DNA of 41,030 bases from Bacteroidota bacterium (GCA_003151745.1 PLYJ01000070.1:1-41030), one strand, 5' to 3'; shown: positions 9,206 through 17,869, counted from the stretch's first letter. Notes: generated by a model from the letters alone, not told the origin. Made by a program: numbers and translations.

Positions 9206-9622
9206 ATGGCTGAACTAAATCAAAAGAATATGTATCATAAAGTTTTAGTAATTGATGATAACGAAATTGACCGTTACATAGCAGCAAGAAATATAAAAGC
9301 ATATCATTTTGCTGATGAAACTGTAACCAAAGAATCTGCCATGACAGCTTTGGAATATCTTGAATCATTGAAGGACACTCCCGATGAACTGCCCGAAGTG
9401 ATTTTTCTTGACATACGCATGCCTGAAATGGATGGCTTTGATTTTCTGAGAGAGTATGAAAAACTATCAGCGTCGGTGCAAAAGAATTGCATCATTATGA
9501 TGCTAAGCACATCGCTGGACCCCACAGATCATGAACGTGCAAAAAACAACAGGTATGTAAAGAAGTTTTTGAACAAGCCACTGGATAAGGATTCGCTCAA
9601 CGATTTTAAGCCCGGAGAATAA
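9206..9622 (+). CDS. Single-domain response regulator (receiver only)
   Basis: A 138-residue CheY-like receiver with no output domain. Key residues are present: acidic pair in VIDDNE, phospho-acceptor Asp in IFLDIRMPEMDGF, Ser/Thr in MLSTS, and Lys in FLNKPLD. A start at ATG 9230 (MYHKVLVIDD) is also possible and fits receiver domains better. It follows the sensor kinase by 13 bases and is probably its phosphorylation partner; with no DNA-binding domain it must act through protein contacts or as a phosphate sink or relay. Residues around TSLDPTDHERA resemble the Rcp1-like regulators paired with Bacteroidota kinases. Confidence 0.9.
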   Translation: MAELNQKNMYHKVLVIDDNEIDRYIAARNIKAYHFADETVTKESAMTALEYLESLKDTPDELPEVIFLDIRMPEMDGFDFLREYEKLSASVQKNCIIMMLSTSLDPTDHERAKNNRYVKKFLNKPLDKDSLNDFKPGE

Positions 9623-9684
9623 CTACTTACCCTCCTGTTGCTCTTTAAGTAAATTTTGTAGTTTTATGCCTTCAAATAAAACAG

Positions 9685-10599
9685 ATGGGCAGAAAACTTT
9701 ACTTTATTTTTATCTTTCTTTTCATTGCGTTTCAAAGCGTGAAGGCGCAGGATTCTCTGCTTGCGGCGTTAAAGAAAGAAGCAACTTCAATAGGACAAAA
9801 ACAGTTCGCCACTTTTAAATCTACGCGCCTCATCAATGCACAGACGAGCGAAACAACATCTGCGGGATCGCTCGATTTCAGGGTGGCACATCGTTTTGGA
9901 GATTTTCTAAGCTACCATGGCAGCAGTGAAGGCGGCTTTCATACCTTCTATGGCCTGGATGATCCTAATTTTGATATACGCATTGCATTTGAATATGGCA
10001 TAACGGACCGTTTGATGGTTGGCATAAGCCGCTCCAAGCAAGATGAAAACCTGGAAGGGCTTGTTAAGTTCCGCTTGTTAGAGCAGCGAATAGATGGTAA
10101 AATTCCTGTAAGCATTACACTCTTTGCCAGCACAGCTTATACTCCAAAGCTTGATTCTTTGCTGAGCTCATTACCAACCGCTGACCGTTTTACTCATACG
10201 GCGCAGGTAATTATTGCAAGAAAATTTTCTTCAACGCTTTCTTTGGAAGTAATTCCATCGCTTGTACACCGCAACCTAATTACTAATCGCTTTGATAAAA
10301 ATGAAATTTACTCTATCGGCGGAGGAGGGAGATGGAAACTTACGAAAAGCTTCAACCTGATAGCCGATTACTTCTATAACTTCAGAACTCCTGCTATGGA
10401 TGGACTCTATTACGCTCCCCTCGGCGCAGGTGTAGAAATTGAAACAGGCGGCCACGTCTTCAGCCTGATGTTTACCAATGCACAATACATCATCGAACCT
10501 GAATTTATTGCAAACACGACGCAAAGTTGGGCGCAAAACGGATGGAAGTTTTGTTTTAATATTTCAAGAACTTTTTCGTTTAAAAAGAATAAAGAGTAA
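9685..10599 (+). CDS. DUF5777-family outer membrane beta-barrel protein
   Basis: A 304-residue protein with a signal peptide (FIFIFLFIAFQSVKAQ) and alternating beta strands. The opening of the mature part, FKSTRLINAQTSETTSAGSLDFRVAHRFG, matches what I know of DUF5777 proteins, which are predicted outer-membrane barrels in Bacteroidota. The last residues (FCFNISRTFSFKK) end in an aromatic strand typical of barrels. It lies 62 bases after the response regulator; a TAAATTTTG sequence near 9650 could be a promoter but has one extra base. Recurrent co-occurrence with YceI and redox proteins suggests a shared envelope function; this is inference. No activity can be assigned. Confidence 0.75.
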   Translation: MGRKLYFIFIFLFIAFQSVKAQDSLLAALKKEATSIGQKQFATFKSTRLINAQTSETTSAGSLDFRVAHRFGDFLSYHGSSEGGFHTFYGLDDPNFDIRIAFEYGITDRLMVGISRSKQDENLEGLVKFRLLEQRIDGKIPVSITLFASTAYTPKLDSLLSSLPTADRFTHTAQVIIARKFSSTLSLEVIPSLVHRNLITNRFDKNEIYSIGGGGRWKLTKSFNLIADYFYNFRTPAMDGLYYAPLGAGVEIETGGHVFSLMFTNAQYIIEPEFIANTTQSWAQNGWKFCFNISRTFSFKKNKE

Positions 10600-10604
10600 A
10601 AGAC

Positions 10605-10669
10605 ATAGCCGCAGATTCGCAGATTAAAAAACAAATAATCGAATAAATATTCTGCGAATCTGCGGCTAT
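10605..10669. repeat. Perfect 19-bp inverted repeat (GCAGATTC type)
   Basis: ATAGCCGCAGATTCGCAGA (10605-10623) pairs perfectly with the sequence at 10651-10669 across a 27-base AT-rich loop. The arms have an 8-base period (GCAGATTC GCAGATTA). It begins six bases after the DUF5777 stop and could end that transcript, although no T-run follows. It shares its core with the repeat at 291-337. Confidence 0.85.
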
Positions 10670-10748
10670 ACTAAAATCAGCTATTCAAATTTAGAAGGTT
10701 TCAGATGCTTATAAAAAACAATAATAGCTTGTTATTGAAATAAGATAC

Positions 10749-10756
10749 TATCTTTG
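10749..10756 (+). promoter_or_regulatory. Bacteroidota -7 promoter box TATCTTTG
   Basis: TATCTTTG matches TAnnTTTG exactly and is followed by GTCC. It lies 88 bases before the RRM protein ATG, giving a leader of about 80 nt, long enough for autoregulation by the encoded RNA-binding protein. The intergenic context with a repeat/terminator upstream supports it. Confidence 0.65.
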
Positions 10757-10843
10757 TCCACAAATCGGTAAACCCATTTTGTGTCGTCATCTGATTCGCA
10801 AAATTGTTTATTGATCTAAACACACCTAAATAAATAATTTGAT

Positions 10844-11179
10844 ATGAAAATTTACGTTGGTAATTTAAACTTTCGTGTAACTGATGACAATCTGCACGAA
10901 TTATTTTCTCCCTTCGGAGAAGTTGTTTCTGCTACCGTCCTCACGGACAAAATGTCAGGCCGTTCCAAAGGTTTTGGATTTGTAGAAATTGCAGATGATG
11001 CCGCAGCCAATGCAGCCATTGCAGGGCTTAATGACACGGATTATATGGAACGCAAACTCGTTGTGAACGAAGCAAGACCACGTGTAGAAGGAGAAAGACC
11101 TCCCCGCAAATCCTTTAATAAAGGCGGCGGCGGATTTAATCGCGGCGGCGGAAGCGGCGGTTATAACAATCGTTACTAA
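10844..11179 (+). CDS. RRM-domain RNA-binding protein with Gly-rich tail
   Basis: A 111-residue protein: one RNA recognition motif (residues 1-80) with RNP2 KIYVGNLNF and RNP1 KGFGFVEI, followed by a short Gly/Arg-rich tail (GGGGFNRGGGSGGYN). This is the common cyanobacterial/Bacteroidota single-RRM type that binds single-stranded RNA through the aromatic residues of RNP1 and RNP2. Such proteins are usually cytoplasmic and abundant and act in RNA metabolism or cold response; the specific target is unknown. It is monocistronic, with a promoter box about 90 bases upstream and a hairpin terminator immediately downstream. Confidence 0.93.
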   Translation: MKIYVGNLNFRVTDDNLHELFSPFGEVVSATVLTDKMSGRSKGFGFVEIADDAAANAAIAGLNDTDYMERKLVVNEARPRVEGERPPRKSFNKGGGGFNRGGGSGGYNNRY

Positions 11180-11204
11180 AAAATATCAAATCATTTTTTA
11201 AAAT

Positions 11205-11241
11205 GAAACGGGTTCCATGAACAGAGCCTGTTTCGTTTATT
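11205..11241 (+). terminator. Rho-independent terminator after the RRM gene
   Basis: GAAACGGG (11205-11212) pairs with CCTGTTTC (11227-11234) and is followed by a T-rich stretch GTTTATTTT. It begins 26 bases after the RRM stop codon. Confidence 0.75.
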
Positions 11242-11320
11242 TTGGCTTATCAACGAGCTTTCTTGCACCACGGCGCTATACACCTGATAAGAGGATGTAG
11301 TTAACATTCGGTTAAAAAAC

Positions 11321-11354
11321 AAAAACGCCCCGATATTTCTATCAGGGCGTTTTT
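11321..11354. terminator. Bidirectional terminator AAAAACGCCC...GGGCGTTTTT
   Basis: AAAAACGCCCCGAT (11321-11334) and ATCAGGGCGTTTTT (11341-11354) form a 14-bp stem with one G-T-type mismatch and a 6-base loop, flanked by A and T tracts. It ends the FN3-like gene on the minus strand and backs up the RRM terminator. Confidence 0.9.
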
Positions 11355-11377
11355 GATGAAAAACAAAGAAATTCTAC

Positions 11378-12028
11378 TTAACCTGCAATCGTGTTTACAG
11401 TTGCACTTGGTAAAGAAACTCCACTTGCACCGCAAGAAACTATGCGGAAGTAACAACGAACTTCAGGAGTTAGATTAGTAACTAAAAATTTTCTTTTAGT
11501 TGTTCCTCCTGCAAGCACCCAACTGTTTGAAACTGCCGGAGTGGTTGTAGTATAAACGTAATAAAAGCGTGCTAACTTAGCATGCTTCCACGTTACTAAC
11601 GCCTGGCCTGGAGAATTCACAAACTCCGCATTAAGCGTAGAAACTACATCTGGCAACTGGTTTCTCTCAGGAGTTTTACGTGTTTGTAAACCTGATGACG
11701 CAATAATGGTGGCTGCGTTAACAAGATCTAAATTTGCGTAAGCCTGAACCTGAGCTGCAATGCTCGTGATCTTCAAATCAAAATCAACCACGGCTGCAAT
11801 GAGCAGTTCGCGTTCAAGCGCTCTTCCTGTTGCATTGAAGATAGCATTGTTTAGATTCAAAGTTGAAGTCTGCAATCCGAGAAGTGTGGGATTGTTGAAT
11901 TCCGGGAAATTTAAATTTGCGCTGCAACTGTTAAACACCCTGTTTCCTAACGCAACCTTCTCAGAAGGATTTTTCTTGCTTAGGTAAAGAACGGCATAGC
12001 CGCTTGGACTTAATATAACACTATTCAT
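11378..12028 (-). CDS. Fibronectin-III-like domain protein, paralogue of 33892-34521
   Basis: A 216-residue protein without signal peptide or membrane segment. The N-terminal part (residues about 15-125: FNSCSANLNFPEF, LLGLQTSTLNLNNAIFNAT) is family-specific; the C-terminal part (about 125-216: VTWKHAKLARFYYVYTT, KRKFLVTNLTPEVRCYFRI) looks like a fibronectin type III fold. It aligns over its whole length with the protein at 33892-34521 (shared patterns GLQTxTLNLxNA, AGL/METxRxKTPxxxxPxxV). I recall such ~210-aa proteins in Bacteroidota only as uncharacterised FN3 proteins. Their lack of an export signal is odd for FN3. It is a single-gene unit between a terminator and array 2. Confidence 0.65.
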   Translation of the reverse strand: MNSVILSPSGYAVLYLSKKNPSEKVALGNRVFNSCSANLNFPEFNNPTLLGLQTSTLNLNNAIFNATGRALERELLIAAVVDFDLKITSIAAQVQAYANLDLVNAATIIASSGLQTRKTPERNQLPDVVSTLNAEFVNSPGQALVTWKHAKLARFYYVYTTTTPAVSNSWVLAGGTTKRKFLVTNLTPEVRCYFRIVSCGASGVSLPSATVNTIAG

Positions 12029-12045
12029 AAAATTTGTGTTTTGAT

Positions 12046-12212
12046 TTTTATGTTATATGACAAAGAGGCAATCGTACATAAGTTTATGACAATGTTAGCT
12101 AACAAAGAGATAATCGTAGCTACGTTTATGACAATGTTACATAACTCAGAGACAAACGTACATAAGTCTGAGAAAAAGCTTGTTTTTGCGTTAAAAAGGG
12201 CTTCTCAATTTG
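12046..12212 (+). repeat. 21-bp tandem repeat array 2 (5-6 units) with 3' cap
   Basis: Five clear 21-base units start at 12067, 12088, 12109, 12130 and 12151, preceded by a degenerate one at 12046. Unit example: GGCAATCGTACATAAGTTTA plus T. The core CGTAnnTAAG/CGTAnnTACG is at the same unit positions as in array 1. A 41-base cap from 12172 (GAAAAAGCTTGTTTTTGCGT... CTTCTCAATTTG) follows without a gap and is nearly identical to the cap of array 3. The ORF at 12041-12295 is simply this array read as heptapeptides. The remainder of the 580-base gap (12213-12608) holds a promoter box and the duplicated leader. Confidence 0.85.
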
Positions 12213-12382
12213 CCTTAAAACGCCGCCTTACAGCGGGTTTCCACTTTTCAATCCGTTCAGTAAATAATTGTCAGCAAAAAATATGTATATTATGAATGAG
12301 GTTTAATCTGTTTATTCCATTGATACCTCTAAAGTATCAAATAATGACAAAAATGGTATTTTTTTTTATGAATGCTCGCCAT

Positions 12383-12390
12383 TAATTTTG
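12383..12390 (+). promoter_or_regulatory. Bacteroidota -7 promoter box TAATTTTG
   Basis: TAATTTTG matches TAnnTTTG and is followed by TATAG. It lies about 220 bases before the ATG at 12609. A transcript from here would carry the 36-bp duplicated leader and a 9-codon upstream ORF in its 5' region. Confidence 0.5.
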
Positions 12391-12528
12391 TATAGAAATG
12401 ATTTGTTTCAGCGATTTGCTGTCTGTGTTAAGCAAAAATAAATTAAATGGTGTATAGTGATGAAAAGTATTTTTACTCTCTATAGCTATTGGCGGCCTTC
12501 TCCATTGGTTTTGGATTGAAGTATTAAT

Positions 12529-12564
12529 GTGCTGAAGCAGCGAAATGAAAAATAATGTTGTCTT
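12529..12564 (+). repeat. 36-bp duplicated leader with start codon (copy A)
   Basis: Identical to 24709-24744 over 36 bases (GTGCTGAAGCAGCGAAATGA...). In copy B the ATG starts the lysyl-oxidase-like gene; here the same ATG (12545) opens only MKNNVVFYV before a TAG at 12572-12574. The result is a leftover start segment or 9-codon upstream ORF 35 bases ahead of the real gene start. Confidence 0.9.
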
Positions 12565-12608
12565 CTATGTATAGAAGGTATTCTGAAAATATTAAGCAAC
12601 AAATTAAA

Positions 12609-14867
12609 ATGAAAAATTTATATCAAATGAAAAGGCAAATACTCACTTTCGGTATAGCCATTGCAGTTACATTATTTTTCTTTTCAGGGCTTCATGCGCA
12701 AAAGCCAGCTACAAGCGCCGGTTTTAATTATTCTTCTTTTACCACAGAGAAGAAAACTGTCACTTCCGAACTTCAATCGCTTACCGATAAACAATTTTAT
12801 GCGCATCCTGAATATGGTGTGCTGCCTTACAATGCACCCTGCACTGACTGCATCGAATTGCTTCAGAAGCGCGATGAAACGCATCGCTATTTTGTTAAGC
12901 AGGGAACTAACGGGAAAGAATTTTATGCCCAGACTTCTTATAGCCATCTGAATTATCGTGATGCAAACGGCGCGCTCCGTACCATTGATAAACGTATAAA
13001 AACCACCGAACAGCAGGGAATTTATACAGCCGATCATCAATATACTCCGGTCAAGTTAAATATGCCTGAGAAATATTCTTCCATTCTGAACGCCGGCAAG
13101 GAATTTCAGTTTAACCGTAACGTGAGTATTTTTATTATGCATCAGGATGGATCAACAACTTCATTGGGAGAACCGGATTGGTCAAATTACACTGCCGGAG
13201 ATGATGGCGCCGTTGTACATAATTTATATCCCGGCATTGATCTTGAAATGCAGGTTGGCAACGGACATATAGAAAGTTTTTATCGCTTGAATAAACCCTT
13301 GTATCTAAGTGACGGCTGGCTTGTAATTCGCGATAATATGAAGGTGCCGCAGGAGCTTGTTTATGATTTCTCTTATAGCGAAAAGCTCGAAAATAATTTT
13401 TATGAAGGAACGCTATTCATTAATGACAAAGCAGGCACCCATTATTTTTATATCGGCGCTCCTGCTGCTTATGATGAAAACAATGAGCATGACAATGCTA
13501 TAAATCTTAACTATCAAATTGCTGATAACGGCGTTTATGATTTATATGTTCCCATTGAATGGATGAATGATGCAAAGAGAAGCTATCCTCTTGTCATTGA
13601 TCCGTTTGTGTCTGCAATAAGCGAAGTTCCGCAAGCATCCATAACCGGATCAGGATATAATGCTACCTGCTTTCAAAACGGATGTTCTTACCATCTTAAT
13701 GTTGAAGTGCCTGCCGCCTGCTGCGTTTATGATCTGCACTATTCTTTTAATTACAGGGCGCTTGGAAGTTGTAATTTGGGTCAGGCAGCTTGGGATCTTA
13801 CCTATGATACTTGCAAGAGCCCAACTCCTAAGGGGGCCTGGCATACATGTACAGTTCCTATACCAGGCTTATGTATTCTTCAAGATTTAAGTTGTTATTA
13901 TGATCGTAGGCTTGATGGTACTTGGCTTGAAGATATGAAGGAGTGTATCCCTCCGCCACAATGCAATCCTTATTCTATGCCTTTCACTCTTAATTTTTAT
14001 AGGTGTGTTGCGCCGGGATCGGGAGACGGATGCGGCTTTTCTTGCATTACGGCTGACACCCCATGGGATATGACTGTTTACGGCAAGACACTTAGTATTG
14101 ACAGTGTCCATACAAGTACAAGTAGCACTGAAATTTGTATGGGTGATAGTGTTACTCTGACTGCGTCTACAAAAATATGCGCTCCGCCAGCTCCTATCTA
14201 TGTTTCATGGTATCCTGGCGGACTTACCGGAGATCCGGTAAATGTTTCCCCAACCACTACCACAACCTATACTGTGATAGCAACTAATTGCGCGGGTGCT
14301 GATTCCGCACAGGCAACAGTATTGATCACTGTCTCTCCTAATGATAATCCCGGATTTGTTATAAGTCAGGATTCAGTTTGCGCAAATACTCCGATAGCAA
14401 TCTCAGGTCTGGGAGCAGCACCTGCAACAAGCTACAATTGGACATTGACAGGAGGAACCCCGGCAACTGTTAATAGCGTGCAAAATTTCAATGTTTCATA
14501 TGCCAATGCAGGTAACTATAATGTGATTTTCAATTGGACAAGCCCTAACAGTGGTTGTGTCTTTAATGATACGCAGCAGGTAACAATTGAATCGTGTGTA
14601 GGAATATTTGAATCTTATTTATCAAATCTTGTCAGTCTTTATCCAAATCCTGCCAATAATCAACTCACCCTTTCTTCTTCTTTTATTCATGCCAATGAAG
14701 CAGTAACGGTTTCAATAACGAATCTGCTTGGTGAAATAATGCGAGAGGAAAAGAAAAAATGGAGCAATGAAACAAACATCAACATCAGTACCCTTCCCGC
14801 AGGCATGTATTTTCTTCAAATGAAAACGGAGAGTGCCATTGATACCAAAAGGTTTATAAAAGAATAA
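12609..14867 (+). CDS. Large secreted protein with T9SS sorting domain, function unknown
   Basis: The start is set at ATG 12609, 18 residues into the ORF-track version, because the signal peptide (ILTFGIAIAVTLFFFSGLHAQ) follows it. The 752-residue product has an N-terminal region (about 40-335) resembling the beta-rich DUF7948-like leaders of Bacteroidota surface proteins (NLYPGIDLEMQVGNGHIES, RSYPLVIDPFVSA), a Cys-rich middle (about 340-500, with CCVYDLHYS, CSCYYDRR-like pairs suggesting disulfides), an Ig-like/HYR-like segment (ICMGDSVTLTAS ... YTVIATNCAGADSA), a PKD-like domain and a T9SS CTD (LYPNPANNQLTLSS ... LPAGMYFLQMKTES). It is probably displayed or secreted; no catalytic motif was seen. 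The CTD tail is nearly identical in DNA to that of 26681-28894. Confidence 0.8.
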   Translation: MKNLYQMKRQILTFGIAIAVTLFFFSGLHAQKPATSAGFNYSSFTTEKKTVTSELQSLTDKQFYAHPEYGVLPYNAPCTDCIELLQKRDETHRYFVKQGTNGKEFYAQTSYSHLNYRDANGALRTIDKRIKTTEQQGIYTADHQYTPVKLNMPEKYSSILNAGKEFQFNRNVSIFIMHQDGSTTSLGEPDWSNYTAGDDGAVVHNLYPGIDLEMQVGNGHIESFYRLNKPLYLSDGWLVIRDNMKVPQELVYDFSYSEKLENNFYEGTLFINDKAGTHYFYIGAPAAYDENNEHDNAINLNYQIADNGVYDLYVPIEWMNDAKRSYPLVIDPFVSAISEVPQASITGSGYNATCFQNGCSYHLNVEVPAACCVYDLHYSFNYRALGSCNLGQAAWDLTYDTCKSPTPKGAWHTCTVPIPGLCILQDLSCYYDRRLDGTWLEDMKECIPPPQCNPYSMPFTLNFYRCVAPGSGDGCGFSCITADTPWDMTVYGKTLSIDSVHTSTSSTEICMGDSVTLTASTKICAPPAPIYVSWYPGGLTGDPVNVSPTTTTTYTVIATNCAGADSAQATVLITVSPNDNPGFVISQDSVCANTPIAISGLGAAPATSYNWTLTGGTPATVNSVQNFNVSYANAGNYNVIFNWTSPNSGCVFNDTQQVTIESCVGIFESYLSNLVSLYPNPANNQLTLSSSFIHANEAVTVSITNLLGEIMREEKKKWSNETNINISTLPAGMYFLQMKTESAIDTKRFIKE

Positions 14868-14936
14868 AAATAAACTAATAAAAACTCTCTATTTAAAACT
14901 ATCCTCCTAAATATTTAGTGTTAATAATTCAGTGCC

Positions 14937-16976
14937 ATGAAAAATATATACCCCCTTCTCTTCTTACAATTATTTATTCTTTTTATTCCTTCCGCCTTCT
15001 GCCAGTCCGGCAATACTAATGCGGGAAAAGATTTTTGGTTCGGCTTCCCCTTTAATGCAGACCTGGACCAGGTCACCTATGCAATCAGTATGACATCCTT
15101 CGTAAACGCCACCGGAACGGTATCTATCCCCGGAACAGGGTTTAATCAGAATTTTACAGTAATTTCCGGCTCGGTAACACGGATTGTTATTCCATATACC
15201 GATGTAATTGATAACATTCCGGACGTGATAGCAAACAATGCTGTACATGTTATTTCCGACAATACTATTGCACTGTTTTTTTCTGAGGAGGCCGGAGGAC
15301 CACGAAATGATAATTCGTATGTTTTGCAGAATGGAGTCTTAGGAAACGACTACTATGTGATCAGCTATGCCGACTTTGGCAGCATAGCTCAATTTGTGAT
15401 CGTTGCTCCGGGAAGCACGGTTAGGGTGGAGATAACACCTTCCGTAGCAACTTCCGGAGGGCATCCCGCAGGTATTCCCTTTGACACAACATTGTTTTCA
15501 GGTCAGCTTTTCCAGGTTCAGAGCTTCAGCGACCTTACCGGTAGTCGGGTTCGTTCACTTAACACGGCTCAGACATTTGCAGTAATAGGAGCTAATGGGT
15601 TGGGTTCAGTTGCATGTAATAGTTCAGTTGATCCAATGTTTGAACAATCAATACCTGTGTGTTCCTGGGGTGAACACTATGTGGTTGTCTCCACACCTCA
15701 AACCGAAGATATATGCCGGGTTCTTGCTTCACAGAACGGAACAATGGTAAACATTAATGGAAATCTGGCGGCAACTCTCAATGCGGGGCAATATTATGAC
15801 ACGATCGTTACACCATCCTCTCCATTTTTTATAACTGCAAACAATCCAATTTCAGTTGGAAGGATTCTGCAAACGGCACAATGCAACAATAATCCATTGG
15901 GTTTGGGTGATCCTGATTTGATATTGGTAGATGCCAATGAGCAGATGTTATTAGACAGTGTACCTTTTTATGCCGCTATAGCTAATGGAATAGACAGCAA
16001 TTATATACAGATTGTGACCCGGTCCCCTGATATCAATACTGTTTTTCTTGATGGACAAAACATCGGTTCTTCATTTATTCCGTTGCCTTTTGATACCTCT
16101 TATTCTTATACAAACCTAAGCATAGATATTGGGGCGCACAATATAACTACCACTGGCCAAGGATTTCTGGCATATCAATGTGGGTTAGGCAGCCCTACTT
16201 CCATCGGTTGTGCTGCCGGTGTTTATATCACGTGTGGTTTTTCTGTTGTTCCTTCTTTTCAATCAAGTGATTCGACTATATGCACCTACGACTGCATTAA
16301 CTTTACTGACCTCAGCACTAACAATCCAACAAGTTGGTATTGGCAATTTCTTGGCGGCACTCCCTCATCAAGCATTAGCCAGAATCCGCAGAACATTTGT
16401 TATTTCAATTCAGGAACCTATCCTGTAACACTCACCGTTTCCAATGGTGCTGGCAGCGACACGCTTACCTTCAATAACATGATAAGGGTATTCGCTTCTC
16501 CGCCCACTCCGGTTATAACAAAGTCAAATGATACGCTCTTTTGCAGTACAGATCCAACCTATACTGCATATCAATGGTATGACAGCACTGCAATCATTCC
16601 GGGTGCAACAGATACTTTCCTCGTTGTTACTCACGGTGGCAATTTCAATGTGGCAATAACAAATGAAAACGGCTGCAAGATTTCGGTAGGAATTACAATT
16701 GCCAACAACGTAGGAATTAATGAGTTTTCTAGTAACAATTATATATTTCTTTCTCCCAATCCGGTTAATGATAAATTATTAGTAAGTGGTACATGGAAAT
16801 CAGGAAGTGGAAAAGCTAAGCTAACAATCTTTAATATAATCGGTGAAATAATATATACAGAAGAAATAAACCGAAAATCTGAAACCGTAAACTGCAAACC
16901 TTTTCCCGCAGGCATTTATTTTCTTCAAGTGAAAACAGAGAATGCCGTAGCTACTCAAAGATTTGTAAAGGAATAA
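14937..16976 (+). CDS. IgGFc-binding-like, PKD and T9SS sorting domain protein
   Basis: A 679-residue secreted protein starting at the only Met in front of its signal peptide (LLFLQLFILFIPSAFCQ). Residues 25-420 resemble the IgGFc_binding N-terminal family (NAGKDFWFGFPFN, SWGEHYVVVSTPQTEDICRVLAS, GRILQTAQCNN), found in many Bacteroidota adhesion-like proteins. A PKD domain follows (about 430-520: FTDLSTNNPTSWYWQFLGGTP), then an Ig-like domain (about 525-595: TAYQWYDSTAIIPGATD) and a T9SS CTD (about 600-679). The PKD-Ig-CTD half is closely similar to that of 26681-28894, so the genes share a module. Likely extracellular binding or matrix role; the ligand is unknown. It starts 70 bases after the previous cargo gene, on the same strand. 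Confidence 0.85.
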   Translation: MKNIYPLLFLQLFILFIPSAFCQSGNTNAGKDFWFGFPFNADLDQVTYAISMTSFVNATGTVSIPGTGFNQNFTVISGSVTRIVIPYTDVIDNIPDVIANNAVHVISDNTIALFFSEEAGGPRNDNSYVLQNGVLGNDYYVISYADFGSIAQFVIVAPGSTVRVEITPSVATSGGHPAGIPFDTTLFSGQLFQVQSFSDLTGSRVRSLNTAQTFAVIGANGLGSVACNSSVDPMFEQSIPVCSWGEHYVVVSTPQTEDICRVLASQNGTMVNINGNLAATLNAGQYYDTIVTPSSPFFITANNPISVGRILQTAQCNNNPLGLGDPDLILVDANEQMLLDSVPFYAAIANGIDSNYIQIVTRSPDINTVFLDGQNIGSSFIPLPFDTSYSYTNLSIDIGAHNITTTGQGFLAYQCGLGSPTSIGCAAGVYITCGFSVVPSFQSSDSTICTYDCINFTDLSTNNPTSWYWQFLGGTPSSSISQNPQNICYFNSGTYPVTLTVSNGAGSDTLTFNNMIRVFASPPTPVITKSNDTLFCSTDPTYTAYQWYDSTAIIPGATDTFLVVTHGGNFNVAITNENGCKISVGITIANNVGINEFSSNNYIFLSPNPVNDKLLVSGTWKSGSGKAKLTIFNIIGEIIYTEEINRKSETVNCKPFPAGIYFLQVKTENAVATQRFVKE

Positions 16977-17277
16977 AAAAAACCGGCTTTGTCTTTGCGA
17001 ACGAAGCAGAGGTTTGTGCGATGGATTTCTAAAACATCCAATTCAATTGGGTAATGTCATAACTAACGATAGTTAATAACAATGTTGCTAAATAATACAA
17101 TTAATATTCTTTATCTTTGTGCTATCTTTAAAAAGAATTACGTTGGGTTACAACGTAAAAAGTTTGTGAAGCTGTCGGCATTAGCCGGAGCGTTGAAGCA
17201 GAAAGTTATCATGGTGGGCAATTACCTATAAGCATGACATTGCCTTAGTTAATTAAAAAGTATCTGCTGTAAATAAT
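16977..17277. other. Intergenic stretch without a supported gene
   Basis: The 301 bases hold one clear promoter box (17112-17119) and nothing else I can support. A 49-codon frame at 17082 overlaps the promoter and was rejected. Stops occur in every frame between the promoter and the orphan sorting domain. Confidence 0.6.
17112..17119 (+). promoter_or_regulatory. Bacteroidota -7 promoter box TATCTTTG
   Basis: TATCTTTG followed by TGC is an exact TAnnTTTG match in AT-rich sequence. The only frame downstream is the orphan sorting-domain fragment about 160 bases later, so the promoter may belong to a gene whose body has been lost. Confidence 0.6.
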
Positions 17278-17541
17278 TTGGAAAGCACCTCACCTGCCTT
17301 TCAAATTTATCCCAATCCGGCAAATGACATGCTATATATAAAAAGCGCTTCTGGCATAACGGGAGAGTTTAAAATTGTATTATCCAATGTTATCGGGCAG
17401 ACACTTAGTATGAAGGAAACAGGTTCTCAAAATGGCTTCTTAGAAGCTTCTTTCAATGTAAGTGACTTACCTGCCGGAATTTATTTTCTCACTGTTTCTT
17501 CTCACAATACAAAAGAAGTGCTTAAGGTTGAGAAATATTGA
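17278..17541 (+). pseudogene. Orphan T9SS C-terminal sorting domain (gene remnant)
   Basis: The 87 codons encode only a complete T9SS type A sorting domain: IYPNPANDMLYIKSAS, then LSNVIGQTLSMKE, SDLPAGIYFLTVSSHN and the final KVEKY. There is no ATG; a TTG at 17278 is the first possible start and would lie directly against the domain, with no signal peptide. A sorting domain alone cannot be exported without a Sec signal, so this is best read as the 3' remnant of a larger secreted-protein gene whose 5' part was deleted or replaced. An upstream promoter box survives at 17112. Confidence 0.7.
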
Positions 17542-17608
17542 TACGAATTCGCGGCTGAAGGTTTCTTAATCCGCAACTTTACCCTAGTAATCTTATACAA
17601 TCAAAATC

Positions 17609-17854
17609 ATGCCTTATATAGTTGAAAAAAGAAGGAAAGAATTATCTGCCTCCTTGCCTGAACCTTTAACTGCCGGTGAATTGAATTATACCATCTGCAT
17701 GATTGCCATGAAATATCTTGACAAAACAAAAAAATCGTATCAGCATTATAATGATGTTATTGGTGTTTTGGAATGCGCCAAGCTTGAAATATACAGGCGA
17801 CTTGTTTCACCTTACGAAGACAAAAAGATTGCGGAGAATGGCGATGTGTTTTGA
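17609..17854 (+). CDS. Small conserved protein, DUF6899-like
   Basis: An 81-residue soluble protein starting MPYIVEKRR and ending YRRLVSPYEDKKIAENGDVF. The pattern MPYI ... GELNYxI ... YNDVIGVLECxKxExYRRxxxPYEDxKIxENGDV is one I associate with DUF6899, a small family of unknown function that occurs in bacteria and phages. It is helical with no transmembrane segment. It is followed after 15 bases by the TIGR02757 gene on the same strand, so the two are probably co-transcribed. Confidence 0.75.
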   Translation: MPYIVEKRRKELSASLPEPLTAGELNYTICMIAMKYLDKTKKSYQHYNDVIGVLECAKLEIYRRLVSPYEDKKIAENGDVF

Positions 17855-17869
17855 TTCATTTAGATTTTA

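Noticed and set aside
12041-12295. 84-aa ORF with repeats like SEAIVHKFMTML
   Set aside because: Same 21-bp array plus cap; the cap is frame-shifted relative to array 3 by one base, so the shared tail is conserved as DNA rather than as protein.
17082-17231. 49-codon frame starting MLLNNTINILYL
   Set aside because: A perfect promoter box lies inside it, no family is recognisable, and the composition is that of intergenic DNA.
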